The position numbers were made by a program, and so were the translations under genes. DNA of 21,481 nucleotides from assembly GCA_030265145.1 (NCBI GenBank), contig JARBES010000123.1, positions 10,610,299-10,631,779 on the forward strand, given 5' to 3'. How positions within the stretch are numbered: position 1 is the stretch's first letter; each line of letters opens with the position of its first letter. This document shows positions 10,274-18,808 of this stretch, one piece after another. This stretch comes from Strongylocentrotus pallidus (taxonomy: Eukaryota; Echinodermata; Echinoidea; Camarodonta; Strongylocentrotidae). A model generated the notes under the pieces. It worked only from the letters and a program-made list of their open reading frames with translations, did not search any database and was not told where the DNA came from.

Positions 10274-10465
10274 TCGATTTTTGCACTCTCGCAAACAATG
10301 CCTCCTGTTCATCCAAGCGTGAACACATACCACACAAAAATGGTACCAAATGATTTGGGATACAAAACACTCTTTCATAAGATGTATAATAATTTACTGT
10401 TCATAGATGATTTAACAAATAATTAGCAATTGTCTAGGTGTAAACAAAATTTGGACCCACACTGT
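10274..10465. other. spacer between gap and unit B
   Basis: About 190 bp of AT-rich sequence not matched to sequence beyond the right end of unit B, so it does not show how unit A ends. The frames crossing the gap here are artefacts of the N bases. Nothing else recognised. Confidence 0.4.
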
Positions 10466-10860
10466 ACAACAGCACGAAATGGTCATTGAATCGGTCGAAA
10501 GTACAAGCATTCATACGCATTGTGTATGCAATGGTCTGGTTATCTGTAGATCAGAAAGTGGGGTGTTAACAGCGGGTCGCGTCCCCTGTGGCTTAAGCCG
10601 CGCACCCGGCGGGTGGCGATGCACTATTTCCCTGCATTTTACTACTATACCACCCCCCCCCCCCCCTCGAGGGTGACTAAATTAAGCGTTCTTAAACACT
10701 GCAACATATGGGAACATGATCATATTTCTATATGCGTCCTGAGGATACGTTAGAGTTTAAATTGCAGGAACGGATTGGGCTTGATTTAATGCATGTAGAC
10801 TCAGCATACACAATTAAATGATGCCACTTAATAGTGATAAAGGTGCTCTACGGACTCTGT
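10466..10860 (+). repeat. GC-richer head of unit B
   Basis: Counterpart of 7216-7590. It contains a 14-base C run at 10653-10666 where unit A has only CACCCCCT, a local homopolymer expansion. Identity in the part right of the C run is about 97% for roughly 160 bp and then falls. Confidence 0.5.
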
Positions 10861-11033
10861 TTGATACATTGCGGACAATTTGGGGGGAAAGACGGAGAAA
10901 ACATTTCTTGTCATCCTTGAAAATTATATGAAACTCCATGATATCCGGGGTTTTTTTAATTAAAAAAAGGAAACAAACATTGAAAACAAAACATTTGCTA
11001 ACACTCGAATTTGCTGTCCGTTTTGAATTATTT

Positions 11034-11258
11034 CAATTAAAAAATAAGTAATAAAGCAAACCCCCAAACCAGGAATATTTGAATTATTAGTCAGATTAAT
11101 ACGCGTACTAATAATTCGAAGCATGTATGGAAATTGAAATGTGGAAGCATATTTTGATGGTTTGAAATCCATAAAGGCAGGAATATACAATTTTAAAATT
11201 ATCCTTCATAACTTTAAGATTTGAAATATCTTACTAGGCATTAATTCATACCCACTTT
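11034..11258. repeat. segment present only in unit B, with 10-bp perfect hairpin
   Basis: Absent from unit A at about 7772. Inside it, GAATTATTAG (11081-11090) and CTAATAATTC (11108-11117) are perfect inverted repeats around a 17-base loop. The stem grows to about 13 bp if one T-G pair is allowed. The whole segment has no clear terminal inverted repeats or target-site duplication, so it may be an insertion in B or a deletion in A. Confidence 0.6.
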
Positions 11259-11464
11259 TAGGTATTGAATCTGGTATATATATTTAGATGTATTAGAAAT
11301 TCTTAATTACTTGATTTCATAAGTTAAATTATACACGCATATATATTCTTTTATTTCAATTGGAAATTATAATTATAGCATGTCAACTTTCAATATATCG
11401 CTCTACACAATTTTATAAACTTCTGTTTTCCTGTCTATTCCTTCTAATTTTATTTACAGATTTA

Positions 11465-11676
11465 GATAGAGTTGATGGAGTGCGGGACAGAAGACCTGAG
11501 GATCATGGTAATTGGGTTCCCCTTTTCTTGTCCAATGCAGCCCCGTCTGCTTTGTCAAAATCTCTTTACCTGTTTTGTATCATGATCAGTCTATAGTTTT
11601 GTTATTTTTGAAAAATCTTTTGTATGTACTTTTTTCTTCTGAAATGCCGAATAAATAATAAAAAACAATAATAACA
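11465..11676 (+). mobile_element. probable LINE 3' end remnant (unit B)
   Basis: Counterpart of 7981-8189. The frame reads DRVDGVRDRRPEDHG, then NWVPLFLSNAAPSALSKSLY. The tail is AATAAATAATAAAAAACAAT. Of the differences from unit A inside the frame, most change the amino acid, as expected for a dead element copy. The possible exon version (11460-11507) is 48 bp versus 49 bp in unit A, a one-base difference that would break any shared protein frame. Confidence 0.35.
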
Positions 11677-11996
11677 GTCCAAGTATTTTTCGCTTCATGA
11701 GTTCCTCCACATTGGTGATTTTTTTTCCCTGAAAGGTTTCATCATCAATGTTTAATACTAACTGATTATAACCTTTCGAAAAATTATCATTGCACTTTTC
11801 CACCGAAATAATGGGCTTTTAGTTCTTTTCTTTAATATAACATTTGTCTTTCAGCTAATGCAATCATGCATTTGTATCCTGGCAACAATGTTTTAGATAG
11901 GTCATATGACATTAAAAGCCAGGTATCCGTACACAGACGAAAAAATATAGATGTTTTCCGCTCATTAGGTTCTATTGTAACTCTGGATCTATCTAT

Positions 11997-12335
11997 TCAT
12001 CACTCACCATCCTCCCCTCTCTCTCTCCCTCCTCCTCTCTCAATTATTCTCACTTTCTCTCTTTCTCTTTCTTTCTTTCTTTTTCCCCCATATCTCACTC
12101 ACACTCTTTTTTCTCTATTCCCCCTTTTTCTTTTTCTCTCTCTCTCTCTTCCTCTTATCTCCACTCTACCTCTTCCATCTTTATTTCTTCCTGTTTTCCT
12201 TCTCCCTCTTCTTCCCATTCTATTTTGTCTTCTTCCTTGTCTTTCCATTTTCTATTTCTTTTCACTCATCATCAGTTTTTCTTCCTCCCATTTTAATTTT
12301 TTCTATTATCGCTCTCTTTCATTCCCCCTCTCTTT
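11997..12335. repeat. polypyrimidine (CT-rich) tract, unit B
   Basis: CTCTCTCC, TTTCTTTC and CCTCTTC runs on the plus strand. The 166-codon plus frame 11866-12366 is mostly Ser/Leu/Phe/Pro from this tract and is not credible as a protein. Length and internal order differ from unit A's tract, as expected for slippage-prone DNA. Confidence 0.9.
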
Positions 12336-12468
12336 GGGCGATTTAAGGTTAAGGTTAAGATTATGAATACAAATACAAAGAAAAAACAGATTATAATACA
12401 AAATATCAGCTCTTTCTAAAGCATCTGTTACATTCAAAGAAAAATATATAGGCCTACATATATATAAA

Positions 12469-12550
12469 GTCAAACCTGCTTTACTGATCACCTGCCTATA
12501 AAGACCACTTTTCTTGTCTCTCTTAGGTGGTCGTTATAGACAGGTTTCAC
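12469..12550. mobile_element. small inverted-repeat element found only in unit B
   Basis: The left side has two imperfect direct copies of a CCTGCCTATAAAGACCACYT-like motif. The right side has its inverse, GGTGGTCGTTATAGACAGG. The inner left motif (12491-12508) pairs with the right arm at 16 of 18 positions, and the outer one, starting GTCAAACCTG, pairs less well. Unit A has unrelated sequence here. The structure fits a short foldback or a repeat unit that has spread in the genome, though the family was not identified. Confidence 0.55.
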
Positions 12551-13000
12551 GGTATATTTATGGAGTCAGAGTATGTAAAAGTCACCCTCATTACTGATAT
12601 CATGTTTCTCCGATATAACCTAATGCTTTCAATGCAAAAACAAGAATTATTTTCACTGTATCCTTGACAAATTTACACAAAAAAGTGACACATTTACAAT
12701 TAATTACAATGGACATATAAAACAAAGTCAAGATTACTGTTTATTACGTAAACGGAAGCCCGATCTTGACAGGTGTAATACCTCTCACCTTCTAAAAGTA
12801 ATATAATCCGACAAAAAGCGGAGAATAAAAAAAAAACATTTGTCAGATTTTAGATCTGGGATTTAGTTTCTAAAGCCATTCACAACGAAGACGTATAGAC
12901 AATTATATTTATTGCTGAATTACGTGGTGTGCGTTTCGTTCGAAGAAGCCAATTGCATACAAAAGAATAAAAATCTCCGCGACTACACTAAACCACATCA

Positions 13001-13250
13001 AAATCAATACATCGACACATCCCCCTTCGAATACAAGAAGGGAACTATACGACAGTGCGTACAGCAGACGGTAACATGCATGCGATGAAAGGGGGAAAAA
13101 AGATCGATGGCAAGACAAAATATTATTCCTATTTACAAAGGAAATGAATGATTGATCGTTGCAGATATGATACTCAATCACCATTCGACATCAATGAATA
13201 TTGACAACAGTTATAAAAACAAAGAAATTGGAAAAGTGCAGTGCTTCCCC
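13001..13250 (+). other. ultraconserved-like 250-bp island, unit B copy
   Basis: Near-identical partner of 9366-9615, with substitutions at 13149, 13159 and 13215. The 51-codon plus frame (12992-13147) and the minus frame (12909-13184, 91 codons, MVIEYHICNDQSF start) are both kept. In the minus frame one substitution is replacing (S/N) and one silent. In the plus frame all three fall after the stop. That pattern does not choose between coding strands. Confidence 0.6.
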
Positions 13251-13481
13251 AATCAATGAAAAAGCACAATACCTTTCCTCATTTAATCATCGATTTATTT
13301 CGATTTTTTTAAATATAATTCTTTATATTCTCTCCTTGAATTTTGTTTAAATGTTTTTGTATTGTCATGTATTTCCTATTCTATTTTAATCTTTGTGATA
13401 ATATTTTCTCATTGTGTGACAGTAGCCCAGTAGGAATAGCGTATGCAATTAATCGTCTTTTCTTGTTCACTTACAGAGACA

Positions 13482-13716
13482 CAGGGGCGTATCCAGAAAA
13501 TAATTAACATGGGGGTGGATCCCCTTAGGGAGGGAGACGGAATATACCTTGGAGTCAGGGGGCGTCGCTAGACCTTTTTCAGTGGGGGGGAGGGGGTGTA
13601 GAGGCCACCGAATACCGACAAAACTAGCCACCAATTACCGAGACAAATATTAATGCCAATGTGCCAATGTCTACAAATTTAAACCTATAAACCTGGGGCC
13701 GGAGGGGGGGGGGGGG
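13482..13716 (+). mobile_element. nested MITE-like ends with poly-G, unit B
   Basis: CAGGGGCGTATCCAG at 13482 and CAGGGGGCGTCGCTAGAC at 13556 are typical left ends of non-autonomous DNA elements in marine invertebrates (general knowledge). The tract ends with a 13-base G run at 13704-13716. Two left ends 74 bp apart suggest one element inserted into or beside another before the large duplication, since unit A has both. Confidence 0.45.
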
Positions 13717-13816
13717 TGCTTATTTTCCTACGAATTATCTATACCTGCGTATGCGCATATGGTCAAATTCTGCATAAATATACGGTTTATTTCGTCAAGA
13801 CTAGTCAGCATCGTAG

Positions 13817-14272
13817 CTATAAAGAATTATGTGCAACATTGCTGATCAACCATTCGGTGTGGCATGATCGAAAAGAGCGCTGTGCTTGTACAGAAATCTC
13901 TCGGGTTCGGAACTCGATTGGGATGATCTGGCTTTATCCTATTTTGAATACATCTCTTAAGCCTTATTACCCTTCAGGTCTCATAAAAACATGTCAGATA
14001 ATCACGACAGGCTCTCACGTAGAAGATCAAACTTGTCATTGGTAATCTCAACCGTAAACAGTTATATGCCTCCGAGTACTTCGATTGGCAGACTTGTTTA
14101 TTTTGAAGTCGGTAATCAAACGGAGTAGCGGTAATCCTTGTTCCTACAGCTACGGATAGATTGATGTGCGTCGAAGCTACCAGTAGGATCAACTGTTTTG
14201 GTCGGCAGATATCATTTATTTTCGTTTAGCAACTTGGGAAGCAGTGGAGGAGTATGGGGTATTAGGAGGTGC
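13817..14272. other. spacer right of unit B with a small open frame
   Basis: No assigned gene. A plus frame at 13961-14128 (ATG at 13991, 45 codons, stop TAG) includes STVNSYMPPSTSIGRLVYF. It follows TTATTACCCTTCAG, which would serve as a splice acceptor. The peptide is not biased in composition, but I do not recognise it and the length is within chance. This stretch may also be the continuation of the duplicated unit that unit A loses in the gap. Confidence 0.25.
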
Positions 14273-14535
14273 GCGCCCCATTTATTCGTTCCATCTCTGA
14301 TATTACTTTGTTTAGATAGAAATTAAAAACCTACCTAATGGAAAATGCATATTCAACCTAGTTCTTAAATTGTTACCTTACCTTTTTATCTTATGTTTGC
14401 TAATTTCACTTTAAATTTGTTGTCTAATTGTCATTACTCTGTTTAGTTTTACTTCTATCAATATTGTAAAGCGCTTTGATGTAAATGTCTTCTGAAAAAC
14501 GCTATATAAGTAAAAGTTATTATTATTATTAATAT
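14273..14535 (+). mobile_element. 5'-truncated LINE 3' end (L2/CR1-like) with TTA tail
   Basis: One plus frame reads RAPFIRSISDITLFR, a stop codon, then KLKTYLMENAYST and another stop. This fits the SIRS...S...FK.KLKTYLF ending typical of L2/CR1-type reverse transcriptases. An AT-rich 3' UTR follows. It closes with AAGCGCTTTGATG and ACGCTATATAAG, which can pair to form the stem-loop known at many LINE and SINE 3' ends, and then (TTA)n. Only the C-terminal tip of the RT remains and it carries an internal stop, so the copy is dead. The target-site duplication is not evident. Confidence 0.65.
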
Positions 14536-15326
14536 GCACAATAATTTACCCGAACCTCTTTATTCACCGATTTCCATAACGATTTTAAGAGATGTCTTCC
14601 GGCGATGGTCACTCCGCATTACAACAACTTCAATTGAACCGCCTAAAAAAAACCTGGTATATTCATTACCCATTTTCAGAATTATGCAAAGAAGTACATG
14701 TATATATGAAGAAAATAACGTCTGCATGAGTTTAAGAATTAATTCACCTTACGCTATTCGCGCTCGTCCTCGTCTCGTGCAGAAGGATGTGAATCAATAA
14801 GGATTAGGCTCGAGTGGATTTATTCATATTAAACAAACGTGAAGTACATTGATCATCAATTATTTATATTTATATTCAATTAATTGTAAGTACACATAAT
14901 TATGGTACACGAATGGATTGTCGTATGCTTTATTAACTGCTTGGCTGACACATTAAATTCACCATACTGTACTATAATAGTAATCTCCTTGCACGCGGTG
15001 TTTCAAACACAGGCCTATTTTCTCAATTTGCTAAGATTGAGCTCGTCATTGTCCAAACGATGAAATTCTATCGAAGATATTTTATCCCCAGCTTTATAAA
15101 TTAACAATATTTCAGTGCTTTAAGCAAAGACGTACGTGGTTTTCAAGCAATGTGTTTAAACACCCATTCCTGTTGATAAACCCTGGGAATTCCACTTGAT
15201 ATTTTAAATGTAAAACAAATTATAATATTAATCTCGATAATTGATTGTAAACTGCGGGAAATATATCATCGATGCTCCAATCACCCAAACTTCCATGGAC
15301 GTTCTATAAATATATCAGTATATGGC
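14536..15326. other. AT-rich stretch, no gene recognised
   Basis: The plus frame 14534-14800 (88 codons) starts within the LINE tail and has no recognisable domain. The remainder is AT-rich with scattered stops. No repeat partner within the window was found. Confidence 0.45.
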
Positions 15327-15577
15327 CAGGGGCACTGTAAGATCATTTGAAAAAGGGGAGGAGTGTGCGACAATATTTGCTCACAAATACATTTTTTTTT
15401 TTTTAAATGAAGAAAAAAAAAACGTCAGGGATATTCAGATTTGCAGCCTGATCGATTTTTTAAAAATTGAAGCAAATAATTAGAATTAGTTTTGTTTTTA
15501 ATTCATTGATTTAATTTTTCCGGGGGGGGGGGGCTGTTTCACCCCGTTCCCCCATCCCCCATTTACGGACGCCCCTG
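15327..15577. mobile_element. MITE-like DNA element, about 251 bp
   Basis: The left end is CAGGGGCACTGTAAG. The right end in reverse complement is CAGGGGCGTCCGTAA, so seven terminal bases match exactly and GTAA matches after a one-base shift. G-rich sequence lies inside both ends, including a 12-base G run at 15522-15533. There is no transposase and no clear target-site duplication. The same length as the element at 3869-4119 suggests related families, though their internal sequences do not align obviously. Confidence 0.55.
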
Positions 15578-15854
15578 TGTATGACACATTACATTTTTAA
15601 GTGGCAAGTTCTGTTTGATCAGCTGATTAGAAGGCCATTTATTTTCTCTGCCGCTCAAAAAGATGCCGTCGAACTATTGATTTGCATAGTTTTGAAGTTA
15701 CCCTTCAACCTAGACTGTGATATTTCGAGAGCATTTGTATTTGTTTTGTGTGCATCATCATCTATTTTGTTTTCTTTTTTCCTCTTTCCCTACTGTGAGA
15801 AACAATACAACAATTTGTTTTTGCGTACTAAAGGAATTACATGATTGGCTTTAA
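15578..15854. other. short unique stretch with an 87-codon frame
   Basis: The plus frame 15581-15844 begins right at the element's edge, reading MTHYIFKWQVLFDQLIRRPF, and later becomes Phe/Leu/Ser-rich. No domain is recognised. It is most likely a chance frame. Confidence 0.3.
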
Positions 15855-16180
15855 ATGGAGGGAGGGGTCTGCTGTCTGCCCCTTTTCTCTTCCCGTCTGA
15901 TCCCTCTTCCCTCCTTCCCTCCCCTTTCCTCCCCCTCCCTCCCCCCTCTCTCTCTCTCTTACAAACACAAACACAACCCCCTCTTTCTCTCTCTCTCTGA
16001 CCCCCTTTCTGACCCCCTCTCTTTTTCTCTATTTTTTCTTTTGTACCCTCTTTAAAAAAAAATCCATTTGGTCTCCCGTATCTGTCTTCATCCTCCTCCT
16101 CCTTCTCCTCTCTCTATCCGTCCCCTTTCCCCAGGTCCGGAGTTCCCCTCTGTTTTCTCCCCCTCCCTCTTTCTCTCAAA
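15855..16180. repeat. CT-rich low-complexity block
   Basis: The plus strand is dominated by CCCTC, CTCTCT and TCCTCC runs, with a short ACAAACACAAACACAA insert and a poly-A break near 16053. The small frame at 15855-16055 is composition-driven. It resembles the two polypyrimidine tracts in the duplication but is not part of a third copy, as the flanks do not match. Confidence 0.85.
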
Positions 16181-16840
16181 ACAACAGCACCCTAATTCAT
16201 TATGCCCCTCATAATACATGTAAATACCAAGTCAATGTAGTTAGTCAGTCAGTGACATTTGCCAGTGGATGCCCTTTCTTTTTCCCTGTGCTCTGCTCTG
16301 CTGAGAAATATGATTTAATCGTGGTGTTTTTCTCTCGAATGCCTTCATAAGAGCGCCCGAAGCAAAATCACTCATACATGATGGACTACCCATGCATGTA
16401 CTTCATCTTAAGATGGCGGAATTGAGTGATTTTAAACCAAATTAAGCCGGAGGATTCGGAGAAAAATTGCTTCAGCGTCTTTCTCCCCTATATTTCGTAC
16501 TATTTCGTGTTTAAGATCTTGAAATTTGTAGAGAAAACAAACAGAAGCTAAGCAATGATTGATAATGCCTTTTTTGTGAGCAAAAAAAAATATGCGTGTG
16601 GTATGAAAAGGGCATGTGGCCCGAACCGTGGTGACAAAATACACTGCAATAACACTAAGAAAATTGGTTGTCATGCAAATGGGGTGCTCATATTGTGCCC
16701 TAAATCAAACAAATTATAGAATTGGAAAGAGAGGGGTACATCTCGAACCCTTCTCGTATCATCCACTTTAAAGTTTGCTGCTATAAGATCACTTGAAAAG
16801 TTTCTTAAACAGTATCAGCTATAACACATAGTCTCCATAC
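16181..16840. other. unique stretch containing a nested inverted-repeat locus
   Basis: Mostly unique sequence. A perfect 11-bp inverted repeat, AAAATCACTCA (16364-16374) with TGAGTGATTTT (16423-16433), encloses TACATG/CATGTA and the 10-bp palindrome ATCTTAAGAT (16405-16414). AAGATGGCGG at 16410-16419 matches the YY1-type core-promoter motif and contains an ATG in good context, but the frame stops after ten codons. An 80-codon minus frame (16432-16674) has no known domain. Confidence 0.4.
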
Positions 16841-17229
16841 TTAGGTCTTGCTTTGTATTAGGCATATCATGAATGGAAGAAACTGAAGATCGAAATTCTC
16901 TGAACAAATCACAGGATATAAAAATGAAAAAAGAAAGGGAGATAAAGATATAGAAAGTAGAAAGTCATCGATGAAGAGAGGGAGAAAGGAAGAGGGGGCA
17001 GAGCGGCTGACCTGGAAAGGAAAAGAGAAAGAGTTAGTTTGAGGACGAATTATAAACAGATAAATTGGAACAAATAGATAACGAGAGCGGTAAATTAAAA
17101 AAATTAAAGGGGAAAATACGAGAGGGTAGAGCCTGGAAAAGTGGAAGAGAGAGGGTGTTGGAGAAATACAGACCGTGGAGTAGATAATAGTCAACATAAT
17201 TATAGAGAGGAGAGAAAGAGAAAAAGAAG
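16841..17229. other. purine-rich lead-in to the minisatellite
   Basis: The plus strand turns strongly purine-rich (AAAGGGAG, GAAAGAG, GGAGAG) without a regular period. This depletion of plus-strand pyrimidines keeps minus-strand frames open and explains why long minus frames run through here from the minisatellite. Confidence 0.6.
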
Positions 17230-17881
17230 GGCATAGAGAGAGAGAGAGAGAGAGACAGTGAGAGAGACAAATATACAGTGTGGGTGTGTTTGAGGGTGCG
17301 TGTGTCTGTGAGGGAGAGACAAATATACCGTGTGGGTATTTGTGTGTGAGGATATGCGTGTGAGAGATTGAGAAAGACAAATCTACAGGGTGGGTGTTTT
17401 TGAGGGTGCATTTGTCTGTGAGAGGGAGAGAGACAAATATACAGTGTGGGTGTGTTTGTGAGAGAGAGAGAGAGAGAGAGAGACAGAAATATACAGTGTG
17501 GGTGTGTTTGTGTGAGAGAGAGAGAGAGAGACAGAAAGAGAGACAGAAATATACAGTGTGGGTGTGTTTGTGTGAGAGAGAGAGACAGAGAGAGAGACGG
17601 AAATATACAGTGTGGGTTTGTTTGTGTGAGAGAGAGAGACAGAGAGAGAGACAGAAATATACAGTGTGGGTGCGTTTGATGGTGTTTGTGTCTGTGAGAG
17701 AGAGAGAGGGGGAAATATACAATGTGGGTGTGTTTGAGGGTGCGTGTGTGTGTGTGAGAGAGAGAGAGAAAAAAATATACAGTGTGGGTGTGTTTGAGGG
17801 TGCGTGTGTGTGTGTGTGTGTGTGTGCGTGTGTGTGAGAGAGAGAGATATATATATACAATATGGGTGTGTTTGGTGGTGC

Positions 17882-17915
<34 letters not shown>

Positions 17916-18399
17916 CATATACAGTGTGGGTGTGTTTGAGGGTGCGTGCGTCTATGAGAGAAAGAGAGACAAATAAACAGTATGCGTGTGTGTGTGACGG
18001 TGCGTGTCTGTGAGATATACAAATATACAATGAGGTGTGTATGTGTGAGGATATGCGTGTGAGAGAGTGAGAGAGACAAATACATAATATGGGTGTGTTT
18101 GAGGGTGCGTGTGTTTGTGAGAGAAAGAGATACAAATAAACAGTGTGTGTGTGTTTGAGGGTGCGTGTGTCTGTGAGAGAAAGAGATACAAATATACAGT
18201 GTGTGTGTGTGTTTGAGGGTGCGTGTGTGTGTGTATGAGAGAGAGAATAGGGATAAATAGACAGTGTGGGTGTGTGTGAAGGAGCGTGTGTGAGAGAGGG
18301 AGAGACAAATAGACAATGTGGGTGTGTGTGGTGTACGTGTGCGAGGGAAATAGATAGAGAGAATGAGAAAGTGCGTGTGTGGGTGTGTGTGAGGGTGAG

Positions 18400-18443
<44 letters not shown>

Positions 18444-18460
18444 AGAGATAAGAGAAAGTA
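17230..18460. repeat. GA/GT minisatellite, about 19 units of 50-80 bp
   Basis: Each unit has three parts: a (GA)n block ending GACAAAT or GACAGAAAT, a core ATACAGTGTGGGTGTGTTTG, and in most units a GAGGGTGCGTGTGTSTGTGAG block. I count 19 cores, from about 17272 to 18312. Units at about 17430-17690 lack the GAGGGTGCGTG block and form a shorter subtype. The right edge is a pure (GA)n run at about 18400-18440. The long minus frames here (491, 294, 250 and 186 codons, reading SLSLSHTHTR-type sequence in several registers) are simply open low-complexity sequence. Confidence 0.93.
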
Positions 18461-18808
18461 AATGGGGGAACGGTAAAGGGTGCAAAATGTGGTTAATGCT
18501 CGTCAAAATCAATAAGGAGCTCCATATTAGGCTTCAAAATTCTATTCGCCCTAGTTCTGTCATTTCAAAGTTGCCTTTATGATGGAAGACCATAACACTT
18601 ATCGTCGACAATTGGCTCGCTTTATCTTTTCCATTAAAATGAAAGTCTTCGAGATAAGAAGCATACTCCACGAACATGACGTAGAAAAGGCAAGGGAAAG
18701 GCATTTTCTGAATTCTACACTTTGATCATATATCAATTCAATCTATGAATAACAGAATAAGACGCTGTATGAATCATGAATAAAATGAGCAAAGCTATCG
18801 CCATATGA
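18461..18808. other. unique AT-rich stretch
   Basis: No open frame, repeat or RNA gene recognised between the minisatellite and the small frame that follows. Confidence 0.45.

Larger units (their letters stand above)
10466..13816 (+). repeat. large direct duplication, unit B
   Basis: Colinear with unit A, about 390 bp longer. Most of the excess is an additional segment of about 225 bp at 11034-11258, the rest small indels. The left edge coincides with the sharp start of homology in unit A. The right limit 13816 is simply where unit A runs into the N gap, so homology may continue. The head, LINE-like end, pyrimidine tract, conserved island and MITE-like tail all recur in order. Divergence this patchy and large makes a simple uncollapsed haplotype less likely than a true tandem duplicate or two mobile-element copies, but it does not exclude it. 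Confidence 0.9.

Noticed and set aside
10010-10426. Plus and minus frames spanning the N gap
   Set aside because: They are held open only by unknown bases.
11866-12366. Plus-strand frame of 166 codons
   Set aside because: Most of it is the polypyrimidine tract translated as Ser/Leu/Phe/Pro. The equivalent part of unit A does not keep the frame.
7216-13816. Units A and B as two long terminal repeats of one LTR element
   Set aside because: Each unit would be about 3 kb, no internal viral-type coding sequence is visible between them, and the units contain older nested repeats with patchy divergence. A duplication explains the data better, although the gap hides part of the interval.
16412-16444. 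Short coding start MAELSDFKPN at the YY1-like motif
   Set aside because: The frame stops after ten codons and no splice donor lies within it. It is noted only as part of the palindromic locus.
16841-18316. Minus-strand frame of 491 codons and overlapping frames of 294, 250 and 186 codons
   Set aside because: All are CT/CA simple sequence (Ser-Leu and His-Thr repeats) open in several registers at once because the minisatellite lacks stop triplets on that strand. This is not evidence of a gene.
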